A stretch of 46,851 nt of DNA from a virus: positions 1 to 46,851 of the IMG/VR virus record IMGVR_UViG_3300018080_004698; one strand, 5' to 3'. The stretch's first letter is position 1, and each line of letters opens with the position of its first letter. Under the pieces are notes generated by a model. The model had not been told where the DNA came from. It made no database searches and saw nothing but the letters and a program-made list of their open reading frames with translations. The translations under genes and the position numbers were made by a program. Positions 27,684 through 35,445 of the stretch are shown piece after piece.

Positions 27684-28150
27684 TTAGTGCCTCTTTTTTT
27701 CTGTGCCTTGCTGATAGTATCTATGAGTGCCCGCTTGTTAATGCCACCTTGATCGTAAATGTTGATCGTATTGCCACTGGCACCACCGGAATCCTTACCC
27801 TTATTTAGATAGGCTTTTGATTCTCCGTATGGTTGCTTGAGTTTGACGCGGGTCATCAATTCGGCAATTTTAGCCATCTTGTCAGCGGTATCGAGTTTAT
27901 GTCGCACCAGATTGACCAGGGCTTCTTTGCTGGCATTTGAGGAATCCCCGCCGTTTATGACCATTTCTGCGAATTCGTCTAATAATTCGGAGGTTTGGGT
28001 CCTATCTTCACGGAGATTTGACATGATTTCGTCATAAACTCCTAGCAATGCATCATCGCTTACCAAATCAAGATGGTTTGGAGTAGGATTTGCTGGAAGA
28101 TTAGGTTGAGATTCTACTAGTTCTCCCGTTGTTTTTTCATCTTTTTTCAT
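27680..28150 (-). CDS. Small helical protein, possible terminase small subunit
   Basis: This 156-residue protein has a helical core ('LREDRTQTSELLDEFAEM', then 'ASKEALVNLVRHKLDTADKM', about 45-95) and a basic C-terminus ending 'KKRGTK'. Small helical proteins with this character, encoded just before structural genes, are often terminase small subunits, but no helix-turn-helix is clear and no large subunit is in the window. It is the first gene of the minus-strand structural unit, facing a divergent intergenic region. Confidence 0.55.
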   Translation of the reverse strand: MKKDEKTTGELVESQPNLPANPTPNHLDLVSDDALLGVYDEIMSNLREDRTQTSELLDEFAEMVINGGDSSNASKEALVNLVRHKLDTADKMAKIAELMTRVKLKQPYGESKAYLNKGKDSGGASGNTINIYDQGGINKRALIDTISKAQKKRGTK

Positions 28151-28160
28151 GATATGATAT

Positions 28161-28240
28161 ATAGAATAGTGAGGACTAATTATCAGGCAACTATTCTATC
28201 TAGGACCACAAAAACAAATGCCAATCGTACATAGAATAGT
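28161..28240. promoter_or_regulatory. Three alternating ATAGAATAGT elements in divergent promoter region
   Basis: The 10-mer ATAGAATAGT occurs at 28161-28170, inverted at 28190-28199, and direct again at 28231-28240, all within the 102-bp gap between divergent genes 28150(-) and 28253(+). The last copy contains TAGAAT placed like a -10 before the 28253 gene. Alternating exact copies suggest operator half-sites or paired phage promoters. Confidence 0.5.
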
Positions 28241-28252
28241 GACAGGAGACAA

Positions 28253-28969
28253 ATGAAAACATTCAAGAAGTGGCTTGTCCTAAGAGAGGCCCAAACTGGT
28301 GGTACTAAAAGACCGAAAGCCACGGGCGGAGGCTTTGTAGCCAATAGGAGTCAATTTTGGGGTCCTGCCGCCCACTTCGGACACGATGCCGAGAAGGTGC
28401 AATCTATTTGGAACAAAGCGATTGCAGCCGGTCCAGCAGCGGTGGGATCACTTTTTGCCGATGAATTAGGCTATAGCCCAGAGGCCATACCCAAGCTGGA
28501 AAAGTGGCCTACGGACACAATGACACGAACCCATGTATTTAAAGATGGAACGCTTCCGCTACAAGTTTTGATTAAGTATGAGGGCGAGTGTATGAATTGC
28601 GGAGAAGATCTGGACTGTTTGTGGAAAAACTGTCAAATGGATGAGCAAGAAATGAAAAATGGAATAGATGATCCCAATTACATGGACAAACAAATTGTCC
28701 CCAAAATGAAAGAAAAACCTTCAATATATCCCAATCCACAAGATTACCATATGGTGGAAATGGCCAAGAAATTTACCGAAGCACTAATTATGAGGGATCT
28801 GTGGTGGCGTTTGGTAAATGATCCAGAGGGCGGGAATCAAACAGAATATGTGGATTTCAAGAATCCCAAGATTGAAAGGCGTATCGAGGGGGCTAGTCCA
28901 TACAGGACCTTGACGATAGCCGCTATGTTTCCACGAACAGACATAAAAGGGGCACAGGAATACGAATAA
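28253..28969 (+). CDS. Tagged protein of unknown function
   Basis: This 238-residue protein starts 'MKTFKKWLVLREA', a close match to T4-type capsid-targeting peptides (predicted cleavage after LRE). The next 20 residues are Gly/Lys-rich. The body has a Cys cluster 'CMNCGEDLDCLWKNC' (about 112-126) that could bind metal, and a C-terminal beta segment. AGGAG lies five bases before the ATG. The following nucleotidyltransferase gene starts 11 bp downstream and also carries the tag, so the two are probably coexpressed and copackaged. I do not recognise the body. Confidence 0.75.
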   Translation: MKTFKKWLVLREAQTGGTKRPKATGGGFVANRSQFWGPAAHFGHDAEKVQSIWNKAIAAGPAAVGSLFADELGYSPEAIPKLEKWPTDTMTRTHVFKDGTLPLQVLIKYEGECMNCGEDLDCLWKNCQMDEQEMKNGIDDPNYMDKQIVPKMKEKPSIYPNPQDYHMVEMAKKFTEALIMRDLWWRLVNDPEGGNQTEYVDFKNPKIERRIEGASPYRTLTIAAMFPRTDIKGAQEYE

Positions 28970-28980
28970 TAGGAGAATAA

Positions 28981-30570
28981 ATGAAATCATTCAAAGACTA
29001 CCTTGTTCTCAAAGAAGCAGAGGAAAAGGCGGAAGGCAAGAAGGACTGGAGAAAAGAGTTTATTACACTTGAGAAGGGATTCAATCCCAAGCTCCACGCA
29101 GCCAATCTTGCCCCGATCATCCAGGCTTTTCAGGACAGCCCAAAAATTTCTCTGACAAAAGACACAACGAAAGATGTTACGATGCCCAAGAAGTCTCTAT
29201 TCTTGGTAGGTGGTGCTGTTCGCGATTTCCTCAAAGGTAAGACCCCTAAAGATTTTGATTTGGCTACCAATGCCACCCCTGCTCAAATCGCACGCATTCT
29301 TCACGAAGCCGACTTCAAAGCACCAACGAAAGGCGAGAGCAACAAGCTCGACTACGACCGAAGTGGAAAGGGTGGCGAATTTGAACTGGGATTCAAGCCA
29401 GAACCGGCCAAACCAGGAGACAAAAAACTCTGGATGCTTACGGGCCGCGATTCCAGCAAAAGCAGAAAGCCATTTGTTATCACAGCAGTCGTGGATGGAC
29501 AAGAATTTGAAATTGCCACATTCCGCAGAGATGCAAAGGTGAGCGAAGGTCAAGCCATCGTAGATTTTGTCGATAATCCTGCCGAAGATGCGGCGAGACG
29601 GGATCTCACCATCAACGCAATGTACATCGAATTAACCAACCCAGAGGGCGAAAATAAGAAACTATTTGATCCAACGAAGAAGGGCTGGCATGACATTACA
29701 CACGGAATAGTACAAACAGTCGGAAAAGCCCGAGATAGATTCGAGGAAGACAATATTAGAACAATGAGAGCCATTCGATTCCATTGCCGTTTTGGTAGCG
29801 GCTGGAAGATGCACGAAGATATCGAAGATGCAATTCCAGAATTTAGACAGCTAGAAGGAGTTGCCCTAGAGCGAGTACGAGATGAATTTCTCAAAGGCCT
29901 AATTCATCCAGACATCGACCCAAGATGTTACTTATCGATCTATAAGCGTACAGGACTTATGAACAAAGTCTTCCCGAATGTAAACGTGAACCTCCAAGTT
30001 CCCGCTAAACTTCGGGACAAGAAAGACAAGATCCTGTCTCTGGCCTGGATACTGCAAGATAATCCGGTCACAAAAGTAGAAGAGGTGCTATCTACCAAGA
30101 GGGGAGAGACCCCAACGGGTTGGCCGACTAAAGAACGTGATGCTGTCATTTATCTCTTGAACTTGAAGTATTTCGATCCCGACATGCTTCCCACATACCT
30201 CAAGAAAAAGAAGACTGCTGGCCTGTCTCCCAAGCAGATCCGAGATTGGGTAGATCTTTTTTCCGTTACGAAAGAAGGGAAGGTCAAGAGCCTTCACGGT
30301 CCCAAATGGGCACGGTCTATACGGAAACTATCCGAATTTGAACCCGATCCCAAAGAACTAATCCAGTGGCAAGAGAAGATACCTTGCGATAGATGCCAAG
30401 GAGAGGGCTGCGAACATTGTGACTATCGAGGTTCCCATAAAGGCGGCGTCCATCCAGAAATCATTGCGAGAGGTTTGCAAGGAGTATTCCCTAAGCAAAG
30501 ATCCTCCGTTGTTGATTTGCTGAATAAAGAAAGATTACGCAAGAAGTTCGAAGAACTTCCCGATGTGTAA
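28981..30570 (+). CDS. tRNA nucleotidyltransferase/poly(A) polymerase family, tagged
   Basis: This 529-residue class II nucleotidyltransferase-type protein has 'LVGGAVRDFLKG' (about 75-85) and 'DFDLATNATP' (about 91-100), the GG-x-RD and DxD catalytic motifs. A further Asp-rich 'RRDLTINAMYIE' (about 204-215) and the 'IRTMRAIRFHCRFG' neck follow. Such enzymes add or repair the 3' CCA of tRNA, or add poly(A); specificity is not readable here. It is longer than usual and has a C-terminal 'CDRCQGEGCEHCDYRG' zinc-knuckle-like motif (about 469-484). The N-terminus 'MKSFKDYLVLKEA' is a capsid-targeting-like tag ending in LKE. AGGAG precedes the ATG. Confidence 0.9.
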   Translation: MKSFKDYLVLKEAEEKAEGKKDWRKEFITLEKGFNPKLHAANLAPIIQAFQDSPKISLTKDTTKDVTMPKKSLFLVGGAVRDFLKGKTPKDFDLATNATPAQIARILHEADFKAPTKGESNKLDYDRSGKGGEFELGFKPEPAKPGDKKLWMLTGRDSSKSRKPFVITAVVDGQEFEIATFRRDAKVSEGQAIVDFVDNPAEDAARRDLTINAMYIELTNPEGENKKLFDPTKKGWHDITHGIVQTVGKARDRFEEDNIRTMRAIRFHCRFGSGWKMHEDIEDAIPEFRQLEGVALERVRDEFLKGLIHPDIDPRCYLSIYKRTGLMNKVFPNVNVNLQVPAKLRDKKDKILSLAWILQDNPVTKVEEVLSTKRGETPTGWPTKERDAVIYLLNLKYFDPDMLPTYLKKKKTAGLSPKQIRDWVDLFSVTKEGKVKSLHGPKWARSIRKLSEFEPDPKELIQWQEKIPCDRCQGEGCEHCDYRGSHKGGVHPEIIARGLQGVFPKQRSSVVDLLNKERLRKKFEELPDV

Positions 30571-30632
30571 ACTCTCTTAACACAGAATTCGCACGATAAC
30601 ATGTCCTATGTTACAATTGCAGCGGAGACGTT

Positions 30633-31457
30633 ATGCAATATTTCGTTAGTATTGAAAATACCACCTATTTCTATTGGCAGATTGACCTTCTCATCGAAAG
30701 TTTCAAGATGTGCGGCCAAGAAGACAATCTCGTTATAGCTATTGCGGAAAATGATGGCCCTAAGTCACCAAATTATGGTAAGAACCTACTCCAGCACAAA
30801 CATAGATTTATGCACAATAACTTGGGCAAGAATCGCAATTATCTTCCACTAAATAAATTTTACGGACTTACCTTAGCCCTTTCCAACAAGGTCATCAAGT
30901 CTCCATTTGCCGTTATTCATCCCGATATGGTGCTGCAAAAACCGTTGGAAGAGCCGGATGTAAATATTCTCTTTCAGAATAATCCAAATACCATTCCCTT
31001 GGTAGAGAAGATCAAGCCTCAATTGGAAGAAATGGCGGAGAAGAACAAGTTCGATCTTAAACGATTGCCGCCAAGCATTCCTTTAGGGGCAACGATGGTA
31101 TTCAAAAATGTCGCCCCGGATTTTTTCAATCGGGTAATGGCAAGAACGAATTGGTTTATCAGCAAAAATCCCCAAGCGGATTGGGATCTCGCCACAGCCG
31201 CATGGCTACTAACAATCTACGAACATCTTACTAGCTACAAGACAAAAGCAATATCGTTGGAATGTAGATTGATTGACAACGATTTCCCGGCAAATCTCAT
31301 TCATTACAGATCTGGTTTGCCACCTGTCTTTTCAAAGAAATACTACAAGGGATTACTGCAAGTAGGTCGAAATCCCTATGATGTGTTGATGGCACACAAT
31401 CCAACTTCTGCCACCGAGTTTATGCGAAAAGTGGTCCAAAGCTATCGGGCCAAGTAA
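30633..31457 (+). CDS. Glycosyltransferase-like protein
   Basis: This 274-residue protein begins 'MQYFVSIENTTYFYWQIDLLIESFK', resembling the first beta-alpha unit of GT-A-fold glycosyltransferases of the arabinosyl/galactosyltransferase-like group. 'PFAVIHPDMVLQKP' (about 90-103) sits where a DxD metal site is expected, here H-P-D. 'WDLATAAWLL' and 'HYRSGLP' are later conserved-looking segments. GGAG lies seven bases before the ATG. It could glycosylate phage DNA, virion proteins or host surface molecules. Its 3' end overlaps the convergent gene by 38 bp. Assignment is by pattern. Confidence 0.6.
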   Translation: MQYFVSIENTTYFYWQIDLLIESFKMCGQEDNLVIAIAENDGPKSPNYGKNLLQHKHRFMHNNLGKNRNYLPLNKFYGLTLALSNKVIKSPFAVIHPDMVLQKPLEEPDVNILFQNNPNTIPLVEKIKPQLEEMAEKNKFDLKRLPPSIPLGATMVFKNVAPDFFNRVMARTNWFISKNPQADWDLATAAWLLTIYEHLTSYKTKAISLECRLIDNDFPANLIHYRSGLPPVFSKKYYKGLLQVGRNPYDVLMAHNPTSATEFMRKVVQSYRAK

Positions 31458-31755
31458 TATCCCCCTCAGAGATGTAGAATAGCGGTTCGCTATCAAACTC
31501 AAGCTTGACTTGCTTTCTTACCTCTTCAATATGCTCATTCGTGAAATACTCAAACAAAATATTCCAGTCATCTACTTCTTCTTGTGTGAGTGGTCCCGTG
31601 AGTGGAGCCGACATCAAAGCTCCACGAAATATCGCGTCCTGTAAGGCTTCCTTGGCAACACTCATATGATGAATGTTGTACTTGGTTTTAAGCTCATCAC
31701 AGAATTCTTCCGATATAACTCTCAATTCGACTAATCTTTCTAGTTCTACCTTCAT
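31420..31755 (-). CDS. Small protein, unknown function
   Basis: This 111-residue, acidic, helical protein has GAGGAG four bases before the ATG. Its start overlaps the stop of a 54-residue membrane-protein gene (ATGA), so the pair is an operon. Its C-terminal 12 codons overlap the end of the convergent 30633 gene. No family recognised. Confidence 0.65.
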   Translation of the reverse strand: MKVELERLVELRVISEEFCDELKTKYNIHHMSVAKEALQDAIFRGALMSAPLTGPLTQEEVDDWNILFEYFTNEHIEEVRKQVKLEFDSEPLFYISEGDITWPDSFGPLFA

Positions 31756-31916
31756 TTTTCTCCTCTGAAATAATCCTCAATGTCCCACCAAATGTAGGTC
31801 AATGTGAATCCAATAATCATTAACTGCACCACCAAATAGACTTTTAGTTTTTCAAACCAGCCCATTTGTTGCCATTCTTTTTCGAGTTCTTTTTCTATTT
31901 TGTCCATTTTAGTCAT
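31752..31916 (-). CDS. Small single-pass membrane protein
   Basis: This 54-residue frame runs from ATG 31916 to a TGA that overlaps the next ATG (ATGA). Order: Lys/Glu-rich amphipathic helix (1-23), then a hydrophobic segment 'VYLVVQLMIIGFTLTYIWW' (26-44), then an acidic tail. The overlap with a gene that has a strong ribosome binding site supports coding. No clear Shine-Dalgarno precedes it. A small phage membrane protein; function unknown (holin-like or superinfection exclusion are guesses). Confidence 0.55.
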   Translation of the reverse strand: MTKMDKIEKELEKEWQQMGWFEKLKVYLVVQLMIIGFTLTYIWWDIEDYFRGEK

Positions 31917-31921
31917 CAAAC

Positions 31922-31958
31922 GGCCCTTTTCGCCGCAGGCGAAAAGGGCCTTATTATT
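31922..31958 (+). terminator. Perfect 13-bp hairpin followed by TTATTATT
   Basis: Arms GGCCCTTTTCGCC / GGCGAAAAGGGCC (31922-31934, 31938-31950) enclose a 3-nt loop (GCA), followed on the plus strand by TTATTATTA. It lies between divergent genes, so it could only end plus-strand transcripts that read through from the 28253-31457 genes antisense to 31420-31916. It shares its core with hairpins at 43859, 44006 and 44383. Confidence 0.6.
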
Positions 31959-32052
31959 ACCCGTTATTATCTAAGTAAAATTTTCCAATTCCCACTCTTT
32001 TATTTTCAAACAAGAACGTGCGAAAGCACTGCAAAATGAAGGAGAGAAAGAT

Positions 32053-32994
32053 ATGCGTAAATTGATCGTTCTAATGCTCGTAGCATTTCTTTTCTGCTCG
32101 CTGGGGTATGCAAAAGATAAGGAAACGACGGAGACTGATGCCGCAAAGGTTGAGGTCAATTGGAAAAAGCTGCTACCCGACAAAGAGGGGGTAGCCCAAT
32201 ACCTTCAAGATATTAGTGTTACTGTCAATGTCGGTATGGGGGAAGGATCTGGAGTCGTTAAGACAGTAACCATGAAGAAAAACGGACAGGACGTAAAGGT
32301 TAATTTTGTTTGGACTGCCGCTCATGTTGTAGATACACTACGATCTGTTGAGACAGTAATTGATCCCCAAACAGGCACAGAGCGAGTTGTTGTAAAATTT
32401 GATGACGCACATATCGTCAAGGAACTAGTTGAAGACGGTCGTCGCGTCGGAGAATTGAAAATGTTAGCGGAGGTCATTCGGTACAGCGAAAAAGAGGATC
32501 TAGCACTTCTGAGAATCCGAAAGACCAATTTTGTCGCCGCTAGCGTTGTCTTCTATCAAGACAAAAAGATTCCTGCAATTGGAACAGATGTTTTTCATGT
32601 TGGTAGCTTGCTAGGGCAGTTGGGTTCCAACTCGATGACATCTGGAATTATCTCCCAAATTGGACGTATTCTTTCGGGAGAAAAGGTCGAATTCGACCAG
32701 ACAACCGCCACAAGTTTCCCAGGCTCGTCGGGAGGAGGTGTTTACACAAGAGACGGTGCCTATGTTGGAATGGTTGTCCGTGGTGCGGGTGAGGGATTCA
32801 ACCTCATTATTCCCGTTAGACGAATGGCCCGTTGGGCAAAGAAGTCCGGTGTCCTTTGGGCATTGGATGATAACGTCCCAGTACCCACCGAAGAAGAGTT
32901 AGAAGCCCTTCCGGTCGAGGACAGCGGACATCGTTTTAATAGAAGCAAGAGCGGTAAGAAGAATTTCCCAACACTTTTGCGTACCGTTAAGTAA
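32053..32994 (+). CDS. Exported trypsin-like serine protease (HtrA/S1C-like)
   Basis: This 313-residue protein has a classic signal peptide: MRK, then a hydrophobic core to about residue 18, with likely cleavage after 'LGYA'. The mature part carries the chymotrypsin-fold triad: 'WTAAHVV' (His, about 90), 'EKEDLALLRI' (Asp, about 150) and 'FPGSSGGGVYT' (Ser, about 227). There is no PDZ domain; a short Pro/Glu linker and a basic tail end the protein. GGAG lies nine bases before the ATG and a strong terminator follows, so it is a single-gene unit. It is expected to act in the periplasm or outside the cell. Substrate unknown. Confidence 0.85.
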   Translation: MRKLIVLMLVAFLFCSLGYAKDKETTETDAAKVEVNWKKLLPDKEGVAQYLQDISVTVNVGMGEGSGVVKTVTMKKNGQDVKVNFVWTAAHVVDTLRSVETVIDPQTGTERVVVKFDDAHIVKELVEDGRRVGELKMLAEVIRYSEKEDLALLRIRKTNFVAASVVFYQDKKIPAIGTDVFHVGSLLGQLGSNSMTSGIISQIGRILSGEKVEFDQTTATSFPGSSGGGVYTRDGAYVGMVVRGAGEGFNLIIPVRRMARWAKKSGVLWALDDNVPVPTEEELEALPVEDSGHRFNRSKSGKKNFPTLLRTVK

Positions 32995-33023
32995 GAACGG
33001 TTGATTTTCGTGTATTAAGGAGA

Positions 33024-33060
33024 GAAAATCCTCCCCCGTTAGGGGGAGGATTTTCGTTAT
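33024..33060 (+). terminator. Intrinsic terminator after protease gene
   Basis: A 14-bp perfect stem (33024-33037 / 33042-33055) with loop GTTA is built of C5/G5 tracts flanked by A and T tracts, so it is symmetric and could terminate either strand. It lies about 30 bp after the protease stop. Confidence 0.8.
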
Positions 33061-33126
33061 ATCCCCCATGCGGGTTATTGCAATCACCGTGAGTTATGTT
33101 AGGATTCGGTAAACGTGACTTTTAGT

Positions 33127-33453
33127 ATGAAGAAACATCTCGTAATTGCAGAAGACGGCTCCCCTTCGGATTGGTACAAGTCTCTTTCGGTAGAGGTCAT
33201 CAAAGTTGTTTCCGAATTGCCGGATCGTATTTTTGATCCACCTAGAATACATGCAATGCTTACTGATGAGGATGCAGCAACGCTATCTGATAATCCGAAC
33301 ATACGCCTTGTTTGTTGTGTAGAGCCACTAACTGACAATGAGATTAGCGATAAATTGCTGGGACTATATGGTGAGGGAAACCTATTCGCAGACAAAGCCG
33401 CTGATGCATGGTTGGATTTGATAGTTCACACAAAACGATTGGAAGATGGGTAA
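33127..33453 (+). CDS. Small protein, unknown function
   Basis: This 108-residue, acidic, mixed alpha/beta protein starts at ATG 33127 ('MKKHLVIAEDGSPSDWYKSL'). An in-frame GTG 12 bp upstream is a possible alternative, with AGGA 11 bases before it. Contains 'VCCVEPLTDNEISDKLLGLYGEG'. No family recognised. It is followed by a zinc-ribbon gene on the same strand. Confidence 0.6.
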   Translation: MKKHLVIAEDGSPSDWYKSLSVEVIKVVSELPDRIFDPPRIHAMLTDEDAATLSDNPNIRLVCCVEPLTDNEISDKLLGLYGEGNLFADKAADAWLDLIVHTKRLEDG

Positions 33454-33493
33454 ACTGATTTTGGTGTTTCAGGGTGAGTATTAAAGGTGAAAC

Positions 33494-33781
33494 ATGAATC
33501 TCCTTGACGAAAAAGATCTCGATCAAATCAATGAGTCTGGGTTGTGTATCGTCTGCAAGAAAGGGGAATTGGTATCTGGGCCGAGGGGCGGCAGCAGCCA
33601 GAATTTCCGATGCGAAGAATGCGGGCAGGAATACAATTTGGGGTTCAATGTTATTTCTTCTCATCCTTTAATCTGGATCGGTAGCAAACTTCCCAAAGAC
33701 GAGTCCCGAAAAGGTTACTATCGCGGCGATAATCTTTCCAATCATCCATATTTGAAGAATAGTTCGACCGGCTCTAAATAA
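33494..33781 (+). CDS. Small zinc-ribbon protein
   Basis: This 95-residue protein has two CxxC knuckles, 'CIVC' (about 18-21) and 'CEEC' (about 40-43), separated by a basic loop, the layout of a zinc ribbon. GGTG lies a few bases before the ATG. Its stop codon lies inside the TCTAAATA box that precedes the 2H phosphoesterase gene. Function unknown. Confidence 0.65.
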   Translation: MNLLDEKDLDQINESGLCIVCKKGELVSGPRGGSSQNFRCEECGQEYNLGFNVISSHPLIWIGSKLPKDESRKGYYRGDNLSNHPYLKNSSTGSK

Positions 33782-33784
33782 TGC
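33773..33784 (+). promoter_or_regulatory. TCTAAATA box 4 nt before ATG (late promoter candidate)
   Basis: TCTAAATA (33773-33780) has one mismatch to TATAAATA and is followed by exactly 4 nt and then ATG of a tagged gene with no Shine-Dalgarno. The box overlaps the stop codon of the upstream gene, so coincidence is possible for this single case; the identical spacing at three other genes argues against it. Confidence 0.5.
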
Positions 33785-34642
33785 ATGGACTTTAGAGCCT
33801 TCTTAGAACAAGAGCAACAAGAATTGATGCCAATTGGGAAGCTGCCCACCATTCTCGGAACAGGGGAATCTGAAAAACTCAGTTTTGGCTCTGCTCCGCA
33901 TTTCAAAAAACCGTTTCTTTACGTCCCTCTTGGCGAACGTGGCACAACGGCCCAAGCCCTAAAAGCAATACGTCGTAAAGCTGAAAAACAAAACAGGGCT
34001 CTTGTTTGTGTTCCTCATCCGAAAAAGAAGTTTCATTGTCATCCGATATTTCCCAAAAAACTAGGCCCCACAGGGGAGATTCTGGAAGATCCATATGAAG
34101 ATATCGGAAAAGAAAATAGAGCAAAATTTGCCAGTGTAGGGGAAATGCACCTTACTGTTGCCTATGGTGATGAATTGGAGGAGGCAAAATCTCAATTGAT
34201 CGCCAAATACGGATTGCCACCAGAATCGAGCATGAAAAATGTACTTGCGAATGTAAAATTCCCCGATGATCCAGAATACGGGATTTACAAAGACCATCCT
34301 CTTTTCACTTATCCAGAAGAAGGAGGGGTGGGAGTTCGATGTCCTGTTTACTATGAAGATCCTGATGTCAAGCCTCAATTTGTGGTAGCAAATACCTATA
34401 CGATTCCAAGAGTAGGAAATTTGCCGCCAATTGCTATGATCGTCCCCGTTCAGTCTAACATGGTCCTCCGAATTCGAGATCTCTTGGGGCTTGAAAAGCC
34501 ACGTTATCGATTACACGTCACGTTGGGATATGTTATTCCGACTCAAAAAGAAAGCTCGCCCAAACGACTTACGACGCTTGGGCGACAAAAAGGCGAACCG
34601 ACCGCAGTAGGACAGCTTCATCCTGGACGCCTCCAGAATTAG
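33785..34642 (+). CDS. 2H phosphoesterase superfamily protein, tagged
   Basis: This 285-residue protein has the two HxT motifs that define 2H phosphoesterases: 'HLTVAYGD' (about 122-129) and 'HVTLGYV' (about 245-251). The family (LigT, CPDases, phage Acb1) hydrolyses 2',3'-cyclic or other cyclic phosphodiester bonds in RNA ends or second messengers. The N-terminus 'MDFRAFLEQEQQE' is a capsid-targeting-like tag. There is no Shine-Dalgarno; a TCTAAATA box sits 4 nt upstream. The gene meets the convergent RNA ligase gene tail to tail with a 4-bp overlap. It is longer than LigT-type enzymes because of N-terminal and inter-motif insertions. Role in RNA repair or anti-CBASS defence is inferred. Confidence 0.8.
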   Translation: MDFRAFLEQEQQELMPIGKLPTILGTGESEKLSFGSAPHFKKPFLYVPLGERGTTAQALKAIRRKAEKQNRALVCVPHPKKKFHCHPIFPKKLGPTGEILEDPYEDIGKENRAKFASVGEMHLTVAYGDELEEAKSQLIAKYGLPPESSMKNVLANVKFPDDPEYGIYKDHPLFTYPEEGGVGVRCPVYYEDPDVKPQFVVANTYTIPRVGNLPPIAMIVPVQSNMVLRIRDLLGLEKPRYRLHVTLGYVIPTQKESSPKRLTTLGRQKGEPTAVGQLHPGRLQN

Positions 34643-35301
34643 TCTTCCGCTAATTTGTTTGGTTCAACCGGCTTGCTCATCCAGAATTGATCTGTTTTTA
34701 CGTGTCCTTTTCTCACAAATTTAGCGACATGATCTTTGAAAGCCTCAAAGGGAAATCCTTCGTAGGTTCGGACAACATAACCCTCTTGCTCGCCACCCAT
34801 CTTAGATTCGCCAGTGAAAAGATCGCGAATAGCGTCTTCATCCCACTCCCCGACATAAAGCTCAGGAACCGTCTTGAGATTCAACAACTGGCACCATTCC
34901 TTTGTAGATCCCCAATCTAGGCAAAAGTTCTTCTCATTCCAAATCGAGAAGACCAGAAAGTAGCTTGGCAGAGCCTCGTATTTGATGGAATGAACTGCAT
35001 AGATGTTCTCTCCACAAATCCGCCACCCCTCGGGAATGTCGTTCTTGATGGTTCCATGCATCATCTTTACCCAAGAACGAGAGGGGTGATGCCCGCTATC
35101 TAGAGAACGAGCATGAATGTCGTCTCGGTACATCGTGCAATTCTCGCCGTCCATCTTCTCAGTTACGACGACCTTCTTTCCTGAGAATTGCGCAATGTCC
35201 TGTAGAACTCTATCGTCGTCCGTAATCTCCCTGCTCCACGGGAGATGAAACGTCCGAGGGTATTTTTGAAGTTCGGCTTCCATGAATTGCCTAAAATTCA
35301 T
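34639..35301 (-). CDS. RNA ligase (Rnl2-like nucleotidyltransferase), tagged
   Basis: This 220-residue protein has all core ligase motifs in order: I 'EKMDGEN' (AMP-acceptor Lys, about 47-53), III/IIIa 'SYFLVFSIW' (about 118-126), IV 'EGYVVRT' (about 171-177) and V 'VAKFVRKGH' (about 190-198). There is no separate OB domain, which fits an RNA ligase rather than a DNA ligase. ATG 35301 is chosen because it overlaps the stop of a small upstream membrane gene (ATGA); an upstream start at 35334 has no ribosome site. The N-terminus 'MNFRQFMEAEL' is a capsid-targeting-like tag. Such enzymes seal nicked tRNA or mRNA, for example after host anticodon nucleases act. Confidence 0.85.
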   Translation of the reverse strand: MNFRQFMEAELQKYPRTFHLPWSREITDDDRVLQDIAQFSGKKVVVTEKMDGENCTMYRDDIHARSLDSGHHPSRSWVKMMHGTIKNDIPEGWRICGENIYAVHSIKYEALPSYFLVFSIWNEKNFCLDWGSTKEWCQLLNLKTVPELYVGEWDEDAIRDLFTGESKMGGEQEGYVVRTYEGFPFEAFKDHVAKFVRKGHVKTDQFWMSKPVEPNKLAED

Positions 35302-35444
35302 TTCTTTATGAGTCCTGTCTTGAACCCAATCCATAGGAAAAAGCCAAATACAATAGATAAAGTCGCTAAGGGAAGAGCTATTATCGATGCAACAATGTTT
35401 ATGACGAAACTCTTGTCTCGGTACTTATCTCGCTCGACGGTCAT
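35298..35444 (-). CDS. Small single-pass membrane protein
   Basis: This 48-residue frame starts with a basic/charged N-terminus ('MTVERDKYRDK'), then has one long hydrophobic helix ('FVINIVASIIALPLATLSIV', about 13-32, continuing to about 41) and a basic end. GAGGAG lies four bases before the ATG, and its stop overlaps the ligase start (ATGA). It sits one base after the stop of the basic 71-residue gene, so the three form an operon. Function unknown. Confidence 0.65.
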   Translation of the reverse strand: MTVERDKYRDKSFVINIVASIIALPLATLSIVFGFFLWIGFKTGLIKK

Positions 35445-35445
35445 A

